Assembly: GCF_014649535.1 (NCBI RefSeq)
Contig: NZ_BMTF01000014.1
Coordinates: forward strand, 62,001-126,000
DNA: 64,000 nucleotides
Source of the DNA: Streptomyces gelaticus
Lineage (GTDB): Bacteria; Actinomycetota; Actinomycetes; Streptomycetales; Streptomycetaceae
Reading direction: 5' to 3'
The number at the start of each line of letters is the position of its first letter. Position 1 is the stretch's first letter. Below the pieces are notes generated by a model. That model ran no database searches. It had not been told where the DNA came from and worked only from the letters and a program-made list of their open reading frames with translations. A program made the translations under genes and the position numbers. This document shows, piece after piece, positions 33,583-43,169 of the stretch.

Positions 33583-34803
33583 TCATCCCTGCGCGGGCAC
33601 TGTTTCACCTGCCCGGCGCAGTGCCTGACGGACCGACCAGAGGACTGACACCAGTGGTACGGCCACCACCGCTCCGAGCACTCCCGCCGCGATCGCGCCG
33701 CCGATCACCGAGAGCGCGACCACGACCGGGTGGAGCCGGACCGCCCAGCCCATCACGAGCGGGTGGAGCAGATGGCCTTCGATCTGGCCGATGACCACGA
33801 CCAGGACGAGGACGACGGCCGCCACGACCGGGCCTTTCGCCGCCAGCGCTACCACGGCCGCGATCGCGAGGGCGATCGGCGATCCGATCAACGGGACGAA
33901 GGCGGCGAAGAACTCCAGCAGCGCCAGTGGCAGAGCCAGCGGCACTCCGAGGGCGAACAGTCCCAGTCCCACGAATACGGCGTTGGTCCCCGCCACCAGG
34001 ATGATGCCGCGGGTGTAGCCGGTGAAGGTACGCCAGGCGGCCCGGCCCGCGATCGCCACCCGGTCCTGGACCTTTTCCGGAAGCTGTTCGCAGAACCAGT
34101 CCCACTGCCGGTCGCCCGAGTGCATGAAGAAGACCGAGCAGAACAGCGCCAGTACGAGCACCGTCACCGCCTCGACCAGTCGGCCCACTCCGCTGACGGC
34201 CGTGCTGATGAGGGTGGAGCGATGGCTCGACAGGTACTGCCCGATCTTCGTCTGGAGGTCGTCGAGGGTCTTCGGGTCCAGCCGGAACGGCGGCCCTTCG
34301 AGCCAGTGCTCGATTCTGCCCAGGCCGTCACTGAACTCCCGTTCCAGCCCGGCACGTTCTCCGGCGACCGCCTCGCCGACGAGTGTCAGTACGCCCAGGA
34401 CGAGCGCGATACTGCCGAGCAGTGCCACGGCGACGGCGAGCGGACGCGGCATCGGACGGGCCAGCAGATCCGCGATCGGGCGCAGCACCGCGGTCGTGAC
34501 CAGGCCGAGGAAGACGGCTACCGCCAGCTCGTGGAACCGCCCCAGCGCCGCGAAGAGCGCGTACACGACGGCCCCCACCGCGAGGATCCGCCAGGCATAG
34601 GCGGCGGCCGTCTGGAGCGTGGGGTTGACGTGTGGCGTGTACTGCGGGCCGGGCGGCGGCTGTCGCGCACCCGGGTCTCGGGCCGCGGGGCCGGTCATAC
34701 CGCGCAGCGCCCGGCGTGACGCGGCGCGGATCCGGTGCCGTCGCCCTTCGGGTGGTGCGCCGGGGTCCGTGTGGTCGCGCTGCGGATACGAGGGCCTGGG
34801 CAT
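33583..34803 (-). CDS. AI-2E family transporter
   Basis: This 406-residue membrane protein has the AI-2E/PerM layout: two helix pairs at residues 60-110 and 120-150, a long soluble segment, and a C-terminal bundle. That bundle contains GYTRGIILVAGTNAVFVGLGLFALGVP, then the PLIGSPIALAI and VMGWAVRLHPVVVALSVIGG motifs. Members move autoinducer-2, indole or ions; here the cargo is unknown. The start at 34803 gives a hydrophilic Arg/Pro-rich lead of about 60 residues; a later start near 34620 (GTG, at VNPTL) is possible. Confidence 0.85.
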   Translation of the reverse strand: MPRPSYPQRDHTDPGAPPEGRRHRIRAASRRALRGMTGPAARDPGARQPPPGPQYTPHVNPTLQTAAAYAWRILAVGAVVYALFAALGRFHELAVAVFLGLVTTAVLRPIADLLARPMPRPLAVAVALLGSIALVLGVLTLVGEAVAGERAGLEREFSDGLGRIEHWLEGPPFRLDPKTLDDLQTKIGQYLSSHRSTLISTAVSGVGRLVEAVTVLVLALFCSVFFMHSGDRQWDWFCEQLPEKVQDRVAIAGRAAWRTFTGYTRGIILVAGTNAVFVGLGLFALGVPLALPLALLEFFAAFVPLIGSPIALAIAAVVALAAKGPVVAAVVLVLVVVIGQIEGHLLHPLVMGWAVRLHPVVVALSVIGGAIAAGVLGAVVAVPLVSVLWSVRQALRRAGETVPAQG

Positions 34804-35307
34804 TCCCTGCTGGTACCAGGAGATTCCACATCTTTCCGGGCACTCGGGCCGACATGCGCAGGATGTCACCCCACGGGCGGAGCCTCCGGTCGCCGGAAGC
34901 CCCGCCCCGCGAGTTTCCGGCTTGCTTCCTGCCGCGGCCCCGGCGTCGTCACCGGGAGAAATCCGCTTGCGACATCCGGCAAGGGTTTTCGAGGCAAGCC
35001 ATTCCCCCTTGCCCTGGCCGCCGGTTCACGGCCTCCGCACTCATCTCCGAGCCGCCGGGCCGCTCATGACGCCTTCAATGCCGCCGGGCGTTCAAGGGCT
35101 CGACGGCCATTGCCGAGGCGCTGAACAACAGGGGTCGGGCCGACGGACCTTCGCACCATCCATGACCAGCAAACCCACTCACACCACTCCGATAGCATGT
35201 TCGAACTCACGACGAGCACCCTAATCGCCCGTCATTCACCGGAAATCCATGCGATCCGGCACGAAGAGTGACCCATTCAGCCAACATCTAACAAATCGGC
35301 CAGACAA
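34804..35307. other. 504-base divergent intergenic region
   Basis: No gene is supported. The half next to the PAP2 gene (35150-35310) is markedly richer in A and T than the rest of the window, which suits a promoter region, but no clear -35/-10 pair or palindrome was found. Confidence 0.4.
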
Positions 35308-36669
35308 TTGATACCTAGAGCATCGCGGGTGTTTTCGCGAATAGACCGCAAAACCATCTTCGCCGCGTGGCGTCAACCACGGGCGATACTGTGGACCGCG
35401 GCGGCGGTGGTGACCCTCGGATTCCTGGTCGCACTGGAAATCGCCGCGCGTCACTACGGCCTACCGGGGCCGATGACCACCCAGGCACAAGAGGTGATAG
35501 TCGCCCCCAAATCGGGTTTCCTGCTGTACGCCAGCATGGGCCTGACGATGGTGGTGCTCACCTGGCGGCAACGGTTCATCGCGACCGGTGTCGCGATCGG
35601 CATCGACCTCGTCATCTTTCTGGTGCGATGGGCGACTGACACCCGGGTGACCGAAGGCCACCCCTTCGGCAACGGTGCGCTGTGGGTGATTCTGGGCTGT
35701 GCCGTCATCGCCGTCACGCGCCGCACGGGCTCGGAGCGCCTCCTGCTCCTGAAGGGTGTCGGCCTGGGCCTGCTGCTGGTGGCCGGCCGCAAGACCGGCG
35801 ACACCTGGCTCCTCATCACATCGAAGACCCGCACCCAGGTGCTCGACCAGTACGTGGCGACCGCCGATCACGCGCTGGGCAATCCGTCGTGGCTGGTGGG
35901 CCGGCTCGTCAATTCCACCGGTCCGATCGGCGCCCATCTCCTCGACTACGTCTACGCCCAGCTCGCGGTGGCCGCGGTCGTCGTCACGGTCTACCAGCTG
36001 CGCAAGGTGGCGGTGGAGCGCCGCTTCCCGGGCCATCACCTGGTGCGCACCTTCCTGGTCATCGGCCTGCTCGGGCCGGGCATCTACATGATCTTCCCGG
36101 TGGTCGGGCCGATCTTCGCCTACGGCGCCGACGGCGGGCATTGGGCGGTGGCCGACCTGTGGCCGAACACGCCGCCGCCGATCGGCACCCCGCACCACAT
36201 GCCGTTCGACGAGATCACCCCGCGCAACTGCATGCCCAGCCTGCACACCGCATGGGCCACCGCGATCTTCATCCATTCCCGCAAGGGGCCGCGGTTCCTG
36301 CAAATCGCCGGCGCGTTCTGGCTGATCGCCACACTCGCCGCGACGCTGGGCTTCGGCTACCACTACGGCGCGGACATCGTCGCCGGAGTGGTGTTCACGC
36401 TCACGATCGAGACGGCACTGCGCTCGTTCGATCGCGACTGGGACCGGGCAGGAATCCAGCTGGTCGCCTACGGCACAGTGGTCTTCGCCGCACTCCTGGT
36501 GTCCTACCGCTATCTGTCGGTGCAGATGGCCGAATATCCGTGGGTGTTCGGACCACTGGTCATTCTGGCGATGGTCTCGGTGATCTACGGCTACGTACGC
36601 ACCACCAGGCGGTGGGAACCGAAGGACGCACCGGCGCAGCAGCCTGAGCCGCAACCCGAACTGGTCTGA
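35308..36669 (+). CDS. PAP2-superfamily membrane phosphatase or lipid phosphotransferase
   Basis: The protein of up to 453 residues has about eleven to twelve membrane helices. Its phosphatase motifs are NCMPSLHTAWA (residues 309-319, catalytic His in SLH) and GYHYGADIVAG (residues 351-361, second His and Asp), the C2 and C3 motifs of PAP2 enzymes. The long N-terminal half with extra helices places it with the inositol-phosphoceramide-synthase-like subgroup rather than small PAP2 phosphatases. It may handle a phospholipid headgroup or isoprenyl phosphate. The start is uncertain: TTG 35308 or GTG 35329; no ribosome binding site is seen. Confidence 0.85.
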   Translation: MIPRASRVFSRIDRKTIFAAWRQPRAILWTAAAVVTLGFLVALEIAARHYGLPGPMTTQAQEVIVAPKSGFLLYASMGLTMVVLTWRQRFIATGVAIGIDLVIFLVRWATDTRVTEGHPFGNGALWVILGCAVIAVTRRTGSERLLLLKGVGLGLLLVAGRKTGDTWLLITSKTRTQVLDQYVATADHALGNPSWLVGRLVNSTGPIGAHLLDYVYAQLAVAAVVVTVYQLRKVAVERRFPGHHLVRTFLVIGLLGPGIYMIFPVVGPIFAYGADGGHWAVADLWPNTPPPIGTPHHMPFDEITPRNCMPSLHTAWATAIFIHSRKGPRFLQIAGAFWLIATLAATLGFGYHYGADIVAGVVFTLTIETALRSFDRDWDRAGIQLVAYGTVVFAALLVSYRYLSVQMAEYPWVFGPLVILAMVSVIYGYVRTTRRWEPKDAPAQQPEPQPELV

Positions 36670-36734
36670 ATCGTGTGGCACCAGGAGGGACACGCATCCC
36701 CGGCGCGAACCGGGTGAGCCCCTCCCGTCCTGAT

Positions 36735-36782
36735 CGATCCGGCCCCCGCAGGCCGCAGCGTCGGCCTGCGGGGGCCGGATCG
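36735..36782 (+). terminator. strong hairpin after the PAP2 gene
   Basis: A perfect 20-bp stem (left arm from CGATCCGGCCCC, right arm ending GGGGCCGGATCG) surrounds an 8-base loop, starting 65 bases after the stop codon. It is the strongest hairpin in the window. Confidence 0.85.
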
Positions 36783-37280
36783 ACGGGGACGCCGCGCCAC
36801 CGGCCAGCGGCTCATTCGGGCCGGGGACGTTCGGGACTGCTGCGACGCCGCGATCACGCGAGGCCGCGCCGGGCCACGCCGGGATGCTCCCGCCTGCGCA
36901 CTCCGGTCCCGTTGCCCCGGCCCAGCCGGGCAGGTCGCCGTCGCCGCCGAGGCCGACAGCCATGCGACGCAGGACGTTGATCCTCCCCGGGTCACCGGCG
37001 ATGTGGTTCAGCGTCCACCATGAGGCTGTGTGAGATCCTCGACCGCCAACTGCGCGCGGCAAGGCACCGACGACCAGGCGGCACGCCTCACCGGTCCACG
37101 CACCGACCAGCTGGGCCGCCGGCTCTTCCCGTGAGTACTCCCTTCAACGTCACGTTCATGCACCTCCCGTGAACGACAACGATCCACAGAACGCGATCAA
37201 CGCAGAGCCTCAAGTCGACTTCACATCAAGGAGGGTTGGTCGACCGGCTCGCGGCCGAACCCCTCGGGGGCCCGGCCGCA
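36783..37280. other. 498-base region without a recognised gene
   Basis: Short frames on the plus strand near 37070-37140 look protein-like (an Arg/Leu-rich stretch ending GRRLFP and stop) but cannot be tied to a gene. Nothing else is seen. Confidence 0.35.
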
Positions 37281-38162
37281 TCAGCCGGTGTGCGAGACCA
37301 AAGCGTCGATGATCTCGCCCCACACTTCGCGGGGGCGGTCGTGCCCCATGTCGGCGATCAGCAAGAGCTTCGCTCCGGGTACGAGTTGGGCGGTACGCCT
37401 CCCACCACTGGGGTCGGTCAGGATGTCGTCCAGACCATGAATCACCAGCGTCGGAACGCGCAGCTCGCGAAGCGCGTCGGCGCGCGAGCCGCTGAGGATC
37501 ACCGCTGCGAGCTGCCGCCCGCTTCCGGCCGGGTAGTAGGCACGGTCGTAACTCTCGGCAGCCAGCCCACGAAGGAGCGCCGCACTGCCGTACCGCTTCG
37601 AGCCCCACACCAGGTCCTTTTCCGCTGCTGCGATGTACCCCTCGCGATCCGCCGGCTTCGGGCTGAGGAGCACTGCTTGGGCCTCGGGGCTGCTCCGGCC
37701 GTATTCCGGCTCACCGGTCGAGGACATCATCGACGTCAGGGTCAGTACACGAGCCGGATGGCTGATGGCCATCGTCTGAGCGATCACGCCACCCATCGAG
37801 GACCCGACCACGTGGGCCCGTTCGATCCCGAGCGCGGTGAGCAGACCGAGGCCGTCGTCGGCCATGTCCTGCAGGGTGTAGGGCGCCATCGCGAGGGCGG
37901 ACGAGATGTCCCCCGAACTCACGGCGCTGGTGAACCGGTCCACGTCGACGGGGTGATCGTCAAATTTGGTGGACAGCCCGCAGTCGCGGTTGTCGTACCG
38001 GATCACATGGCGTCCACGTTCTGCGAGTGCACGGCAGAAGTCCTCGTGCCAGGCGATCAGCTGAGCGCCGAAACCCGTCACGAGCAGGACAGCCGGATCA
38101 GACGGATCACCGAACGTCTCGTACTCGATAAACACTCCGGGCGAGGCTTCGGCAATCGGCAT
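37281..38162 (-). CDS. alpha/beta hydrolase
   Basis: The 293-residue protein has the alpha/beta-hydrolase order: an oxyanion-like TGFGAQ (residues 31-36), the nucleophile elbow VVGSSMGGVIAQ near residue 120, the acid in HGLDDILTDP and the base in ADMGHDRP near the end. DNRDCGLSTKFD is also typical of this subgroup, which resembles non-haem peroxidase-like and esterase members. The start at 38162 is the usual family start; a longer form from 38198 is possible. Confidence 0.87.
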   Translation of the reverse strand: MPIAEASPGVFIEYETFGDPSDPAVLLVTGFGAQLIAWHEDFCRALAERGRHVIRYDNRDCGLSTKFDDHPVDVDRFTSAVSSGDISSALAMAPYTLQDMADDGLGLLTALGIERAHVVGSSMGGVIAQTMAISHPARVLTLTSMMSSTGEPEYGRSSPEAQAVLLSPKPADREGYIAAAEKDLVWGSKRYGSAALLRGLAAESYDRAYYPAGSGRQLAAVILSGSRADALRELRVPTLVIHGLDDILTDPSGGRRTAQLVPGAKLLLIADMGHDRPREVWGEIIDALVSHTG

Positions 38163-38675
38163 GCTGAGAGTGTCCCAGCAACGGCCGTCCTCCCGCATCG
38201 GGATTGTCGACGCTTGACCTTCGCGTTCGGCAGCGGCAGGTGCGACCCGCCACTGCTGAGCCCGGATCCGCGGGACGACACAAGGAGTGCGAGCCTCACT
38301 CGGAGCACTTGCCCCGTGTGCGGAGCGCCGCCTCCAGGCGGGCAATGTCCGCGGCATCCTTGGTTCGTCGCCCGCCCACCGCGAAGCCCCACCGGGGCTC
38401 CAAGGGCCCCGGAAATCTCCACCGGCTCGGCGATCAGGCGGAGTTGTCGATCCGCACGTCCCGTATCCACATCCACGGCAATGCGGTCTCTCCGCAACGA
38501 CCGTGCCCAGCACATCATTTACCCCCGCGGAGAAGAGAGCGGGTCTGCGGGCGCGTCCGCCTGGATGACGAGACTCGGCTCCGCCGCGCGGCGGAGGTGG
38601 ACGCTCCCGGTGGCCGACGCACCCGGGCGGGTCGACGTCCCATGCTGGGGTCGCTGCCGAAGAGGGGACATCCAA
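38163..38675. other. 513-base region with a possible C-terminal gene fragment
   Basis: On the minus strand around 38300-38420 the sequence encodes WGFAVGGRRTKDAADIARLE and continues to a natural-looking stop (GKCSE). It has the look of a real protein tail but has no start or upstream domain. I record it as possible debris of a lost gene. Confidence 0.3.
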
Positions 38676-39632
38676 GTGACGCGCCGGGACAGGGTCGGGC
38701 GATACGGAGGGTACGGAGCAGCGCTCGCGCTGACGCCCTATTTGCTGATCAAGGTGTCGTGGGTCGTCGGCTCGCTGCTCGGCCTCGCGCCGGTCGGGAA
38801 GGGATTCGGTCTGGCCGGTTGGGTACTGCTCAATGCGGTGACCATCGGCATGGCGGGGGTCGGGATCGCGATGTCGCTCGCCCTGGTGCGTCCCTGGGGC
38901 ATGCGGATTCCGGGGTGGTTGGTGGCCTTCTGTACATGGACGGGGGCAGGGTTCCTCGTCTCGGTCCTGCCGTACGCCGTGCTCAGCACGGTGCTCGATG
39001 CCGGGCAAGGGGGCGCGGCCGGCGGCGGGGGCGACGACCCTGCCATGCCCGGCTGGGAGAGTGCGCTGGTCCAGTTCGGCTTCATCGGGACGGGGTTGGG
39101 CCTGGCACTCGCGCTCCCCGCCTACCTGCGGCGGCGTCGGCCGGATGCCTTCACGGGACGGACCGGGGGTGGCGAAGCAACCGCCGCACCATGGGCGGCC
39201 GTCGTCGCGGCGGTCGTCGGCCTTGTCCGGCTGTACTGGGCAGTCGGTGGCACCGCCGGACTCTCGAACCCGTCCGAACGGGACATCGATTGGCATCTGC
39301 TGACGGGACTGGGAGCGCTCTGGGCGCTCGCCGGTGCCGCCGCTCTCCGGATGCTCGGCCGCAAGCATTCTGCCCCCGTGTGCAGACGAATCCTGTCGGC
39401 ACTCGTCTGGCTCGGGTCGGGCTCGCTCTTCGCGTGGAGCGCCTGGAAGCTGCCCCTCACCCTGTTCGTCGCCCTCGCTCACCCTGCCGACACCACCCTG
39501 CCGGAAAGCCTCGCGGTTGCCGCGGTGTTGCATCTCGCAGCCGTCGTGGCGGGGGTCGGCATGCTGGGACCGCTCATCGGCTCACACCGACGCGGATCCA
39601 CCGAGCCCGGCGCTGCCCGCCCTCATCCCTAG
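38676..39632 (+). CDS. multi-pass membrane protein of unknown function
   Basis: This 318-residue protein has about eight predicted helices in four clear blocks (residues 12-40, 45-70, 80-105, 125-150, 175-200, 210-240, 245-275, 285-310) and a Gly/Asp-rich loop near residue 110. AGAGGGGAC lies 8-10 bases before the GTG at 38676. I recognise no transport or enzyme motif. It ends 14 bases before the stop of a convergent TetR gene. Confidence 0.75.
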   Translation: MTRRDRVGRYGGYGAALALTPYLLIKVSWVVGSLLGLAPVGKGFGLAGWVLLNAVTIGMAGVGIAMSLALVRPWGMRIPGWLVAFCTWTGAGFLVSVLPYAVLSTVLDAGQGGAAGGGGDDPAMPGWESALVQFGFIGTGLGLALALPAYLRRRRPDAFTGRTGGGEATAAPWAAVVAAVVGLVRLYWAVGGTAGLSNPSERDIDWHLLTGLGALWALAGAAALRMLGRKHSAPVCRRILSALVWLGSGSLFAWSAWKLPLTLFVALAHPADTTLPESLAVAAVLHLAAVVAGVGMLGPLIGSHRRGSTEPGAARPHP

Positions 39633-39646
39633 CAGTCGAAGGGCGG

Positions 39647-40192
39647 CTACGCCGCTGTGGTGATACGGGTGACGGCCAGGCGCGTCAGCTCGCGATCGAG
39701 GGGGGTGTCGTCGAGGGCTCGATGCAGGGTCAACCCCTCGATCAGCGCGTCGACTTGGCGCGCGGTGACGGCGTCGAAGTGCCGTTCGAGGATGCCACGG
39801 CTTCGCCGCATCCACGTCTGGCACAGCTGCCGGTACTCCGGGCGACGGGCGGCGAGGGTATAGAGCTCCTGGGTGAGGATGAGGTCGCGGCGGGGTCCCT
39901 CGGAGAGCGTATGGATGACGTCGGTGACGGCTTCACGGGCTTCTTCGAGGCTGTCGGCTTGGCCGAGACGGACGTCGAAAGCGGCCACGATCTGGTCGAC
40001 GAACCCGGTGAAGGCCTCGCGCAGCAGCTCGTCGATGCCGGAGAAGTGGTACGTCATCGAGCCGAGCGGCACACCCGCGCGCACGGCGATCTTGCGGTGG
40101 GAGACTCCTGCGACGCCTTCGTCGGCGATGAGGTCGAGCGTGGCGGCGAGAATCCGTTCGCGTCGCTGCGGGTCGGTACGTCCGGTGGCCAT
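39647..40192 (-). CDS. TetR-family regulator
   Basis: The 181-residue protein has a TetR N-terminal helix-turn-helix (RERILAATLDLIADEGVAGVSHRKIAVRAGV... SMTYHFSGIDELL, residues 11-55) and a helical ligand-binding C-terminus. It follows the acetyltransferase gene by 10 bases on the same strand, so the two form an operon. The perfect palindrome over the acetyltransferase start is its likely operator. Confidence 0.9.
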   Translation of the reverse strand: MATGRTDPQRRERILAATLDLIADEGVAGVSHRKIAVRAGVPLGSMTYHFSGIDELLREAFTGFVDQIVAAFDVRLGQADSLEEAREAVTDVIHTLSEGPRRDLILTQELYTLAARRPEYRQLCQTWMRRSRGILERHFDAVTARQVDALIEGLTLHRALDDTPLDRELTRLAVTRITTAA

Positions 40193-40202
40193 GCGAGCGC
40201 CG

Positions 40203-40781
40203 TCAGAGTTCGCGGACGACGCGGGCGGGGTTGCCGACGGCGACGGCGTTCGCAGGGATGTCCTTGACGACCACCGCGCCGGCACCGATCACCGAGTTGT
40301 CGCCGATCGTCACCCCCGGGCACACGATGACGCCGCCGCCGAGCCAGACGTTGTCACCGATGATGGGGAGCGCCGCCTCCAGCTTGTCCCGGCGCGGCTG
40401 CGGCTCCACGGGATGGGTGGGCGTGAGCAACTGGACGTTCGGGCCGATCTGGCAGTGCTCGCCGATGACGATCTGCGCGACGTCCAGGGCGGTCAGGTTG
40501 AAGTTGATGAAGGTTTCGGACCCGATGGTGATGTTGCTGCCGTAGTCGACAAAGAGCGGTGGCCGCACGTCGACGCCGTCCCCCACGGAGCCGAGCAGCT
40601 CGGCGAGGAGCGGCCGGGCCGTTTCGGCGTCCTCGATGTAGGCCGTCTGGTAGCGGAAGGTGAGCTGCATCGCCTGCCGCTGGCGCCGGGCGATCTCCGG
40701 GTCATCGGCGATGTAGAGGTCGCCCGCGAGCATCCGCTCCAGGTTGGTGCGCGAATCGTCAGCGAAGTAGTCCGTCGGCAT
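40203..40781 (-). CDS. maltose/galactoside O-acetyltransferase family enzyme
   Basis: The 192-residue protein begins with the Mac domain (LAGDLYIADDPEIARRQRQA, residues 18-38) and continues with left-handed beta-helix hexapeptide repeats (IGSETFINFN, IGEHCQIGPNV, IGDNVWLGGG, IGDNSVIGAGAVV). The active-site His lies in THPVEP. It transfers acetyl from acetyl-CoA to a sugar hydroxyl. It is the first gene of an operon with a TetR repressor. A start at 40823 would add 14 residues, but then the operator would lie inside the gene. Confidence 0.9.
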   Translation of the reverse strand: MPTDYFADDSRTNLERMLAGDLYIADDPEIARRQRQAMQLTFRYQTAYIEDAETARPLLAELLGSVGDGVDVRPPLFVDYGSNITIGSETFINFNLTALDVAQIVIGEHCQIGPNVQLLTPTHPVEPQPRRDKLEAALPIIGDNVWLGGGVIVCPGVTIGDNSVIGAGAVVVKDIPANAVAVGNPARVVREL

Positions 40782-40792
40782 GCGTACGCTGA

Positions 40793-40810
40793 AGCGTACG
40801 ATCGTACGCT
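40793..40810. promoter_or_regulatory. perfect 18-bp palindrome, likely TetR operator
   Basis: AGCGTACGATCGTACGCT is self-complementary over 18 bases, 11 bases upstream of the acetyltransferase start. A further GCGTACGC (40782-40789) makes three GTAC units in register. Size and place fit an autoregulatory TetR operator. Confidence 0.75.
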
Positions 40811-40844
40811 CCTGGGAGTGCATGCGCGCGAGCGCGGGGCTCTT

Positions 40845-41165
40845 CGGCCCTCGCGGTAGAGACTCGCAGCAAGGGCGATCACTGCGTAAGTTGCGGGGTG
40901 GGTGGTGTGGGCGCGCCAGATGAGACGGACGGGTACCGGCTCGGCGCCACGGAGAGGGCGGTAGGTGATGCCGTCGCGACGGTACTGGGCGGCGGTGGCC
41001 CGGGGGTCAGTCCGATGCAGCGGCCGGTGGTGATCGCGGCCAGCCAGTCGTCGATGTCGTGGGTGTACTCGACGGCGGGCCGGTCCTCCTCGGGCCAGAG
41101 GTCCAAGGCGGTGGTGCCGGTTAGGCGGTCGATGGCCAGGGTGCGGGCGGGGATCTCACTTCCCC
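40845..41165 (-). pseudogene. LysR-family regulator remnant (C-terminal half, frameshifted)
   Basis: The minus strand encodes the last half of a LysR sensor domain: DLWPEEDRPAVEYTHDIDDW, then GRCIGLTP. After a one-base deletion in the C/G run near 41000-41006 it continues in another frame with TAAQYRRDGITYRPL, VRLIWRAH and VIALAASLYREG. The DNA-binding N-terminus and the first half of the sensor are absent; homology ends near 41165, where the divergent EamA transporter begins. A deletion has thus removed the start of this gene, and the frameshift destroyed the rest. Confidence 0.7.
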
Positions 41166-41187
41166 GGGCGAGGGGCGCGGGGCCGGG

Positions 41188-42008
41188 GTGGCACTGATGC
41201 TGGGCAGTGGCCTGGCCAACCAGACGGGGGCCTCGATCGCGGCGCTGGCGTTCCCGGTGATCGGGCCCGTCGGGGTCGTGGCGGTCCGCCAGTGGGTGGC
41301 CGCCGTCGTGCTCGGAACCGTCGGCCGGCCGCGGCTGCGGCGGTTGACCGCGGCACAGTGGCGTCCTGTGCTGGGCCTCGCGCTGGTGTTCGCGGGGATG
41401 AACCTGTCCCTGTACACGGCGATCGAGCGGATCGGGCTCGGGCTGGCCGTCACGCTGGAGTTCCTGGGCCCGCTGACCGTGGCCCTGGCAGGTTCGCGGC
41501 GCCGTATCGACCTGGTTGCCGCGGTGGCGGCTGCGGGTGCGGTGGCGGTGCTCACGCGTCCCGCGCCGTCCACCGACTGTCCGGGCATCGGCCTGGCTCT
41601 GCTGGCCGCGACGTGCTGGGCGTGCTACATCCTGCTCAACCGGACTGTCGGGGCCCGGCTGCCCGGCCTGGTGGCTCGGCCGCCGCGGCGGCGGTGTCCG
41701 GCACCCTGTACCTGCCGGTCGGCGCGTGGGTGCTGTGGCACCACCCGCCCACGGCCGCGGCGCTGAGCTGTGCGCTGGCGGCCGGGGTGCTCTCCTCCGC
41801 AGTGCCGTCCCTGGCCGACCTGCTGGCCCTGCGCCGCGTTCCGGCGCACTTCTTCGGTGTGTTCATGAGCGTGAACCCGGTCTTCGCGGCCCTGGCCGGT
41901 ATCGCCGTCCTCGGGCAACGGCTCGACGCGCTTTCCTGGCTCGCCATCGCCGTGATCGTCGGTGCGAACACCGCCGTGGTCTCCGCCTCATGGCGGCCGG
42001 CGACGTGA
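41188..42008 (+). pseudogene. EamA/DMT-family transporter broken by a frameshift
   Basis: From GTG 41188 the sequence encodes the first five helices of an EamA drug/metabolite exporter (ANQTGASIAALAFPVIGPVG, VTLEFLGPLTVALAG). At about 41674 one base is missing (CTGGTGG before CTCGGCC), and the reading moves to the next frame, which gives the last four helices (TLYLPVGAWVLW, FFGVFMSVNPVFAALAG) to 42008. Restoring one base gives a full-length protein of about 273 residues. It was the partner of the decayed LysR gene on the other side. Confidence 0.8.
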
Positions 42009-42145
42009 AGGGCCTCATCGGGTGTCCGACGGGAGCGCCCCGGCCCCGCACGGCCCGGCCGCGTCCCGGCCGAGCCGTGCGGGCGGCGTCGCGGCCCGGG
42101 GCAGTTGTGGCGCCCCGACGGCCCGCGACCGCCGGATCCGCGGTG

Positions 42146-42634
42146 TCAGACGCAGGTGTTGCCGTCCGACCACGTCTTCGTCGCCCCTCCGGGAAGAGCC
42201 TTGAAGTGAACCACCGCGCACTCGAAGTTCTGACGGATCTCGTCGCCCACCGTGTACTCGTAGGAGGTGGGGTAGCGCGGCCAGCCCGCCTCGCAGCCCT
42301 CGTCGCACCACCAGACACCGATCTCTCCCCAGACCGGGAAGGCTCCGCTGCGCGGAGACCAGTAGATCGTCCCGTGCTCGAACTGCATGCGCCGGCCCAC
42401 CCCGTCGGGGTTCACCAACTCGTCGGTGAGGGAGCACCCGAGAGCCCCACCGGGACCGCCCATGTGGCTGTAGGTCCGGCCGATCTCACCTCCGACCTCG
42501 CGGTCGCACTGCGGGACGGCCCCCGCGGGCGACGCCGCCGACACGATGACCACGCTCACCAACAGGGCCAGCACGCCCAGTACGGCGGTGATCCGGCCTT
42601 GAATCTCTCGCCGGACGACTGCACCAGCATTCAT
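42146..42634 (-). CDS. secreted LGFP-repeat-type protein
   Basis: The 162-residue protein has a signal peptide (residues 1-40, ending PAGAVPQC). LGFP-like segments follow (GGEIGRTYSHMGGPGGALGC, and FEHGTIYWSPRSGAFPVWGEI). Such repeats occur in actinobacterial cell-wall proteins. Five cysteines (CDRE, GCSL, WCDEGC, FECAV, TCV) suggest disulfides. GGAAGG precedes the ATG at a slightly long distance. It probably sits in the cell wall or medium; partner and role are unknown. Confidence 0.75.
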   Translation of the reverse strand: MNAGAVVRREIQGRITAVLGVLALLVSVVIVSAASPAGAVPQCDREVGGEIGRTYSHMGGPGGALGCSLTDELVNPDGVGRRMQFEHGTIYWSPRSGAFPVWGEIGVWWCDEGCEAGWPRYPTSYEYTVGDEIRQNFECAVVHFKALPGGATKTWSDGNTCV

Positions 42635-43169
42635 TTCGCGTCCGCCTTCCTTCTTCCGGAGACTGATTGAGCAGTCGGCAGCCACCGGACATTCACCGGA
42701 CGTCACAAGTGAACGGCGGGCCCGGGACGATGCCGGACCCGCCCCCGGCTCCGGACGGCAGCCTCCTACGCCACGATCAACGCCCTGGACACCGAAGGGT
42801 GACGGCCCATCCGCCGGACATACAAGATCAACTACTATCGCCCCCAGCGACTCCTCGCCGACAACGATGGGAGCCCGCATCGGCTTGCACTGCTGACAGG
42901 TCGTACACACTGCTGGCCACTCGGCCGAGTCCGGGTGTCGCCACAGGGGTATGGAACTCCTATGAACCGGACGTCACCGCAACCCGCCGCTCATGCAGGC
43001 GGAAGGCGGCGAACGGTACGAAGTACAAGGTGTCGAAGGCGGACAGCATGCGGCGCAGTCCGGAGTCGTGGGTGGAAGCGGTCGAGTCGATCGACGGCGG
43101 CACGAACAACGGTTTCCCCGGCAAGGGCCGCCGCAACGCCTCGTACACCTCGGGCTGAAAGGGAAACGA
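42635..43169. other. region upstream of a phage-type amidase, possible phage debris
   Basis: One plus-strand frame (from about 42960 to 43158) encodes NGTKYKVSKADSMRRSPESW and then ESIDGGTNNGFPGKGRRNAS, ending just before the amidase gene. The composition resembles phage structural or assembly proteins, but no start codon is present and I cannot name it. The remainder shows nothing. Confidence 0.3.
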
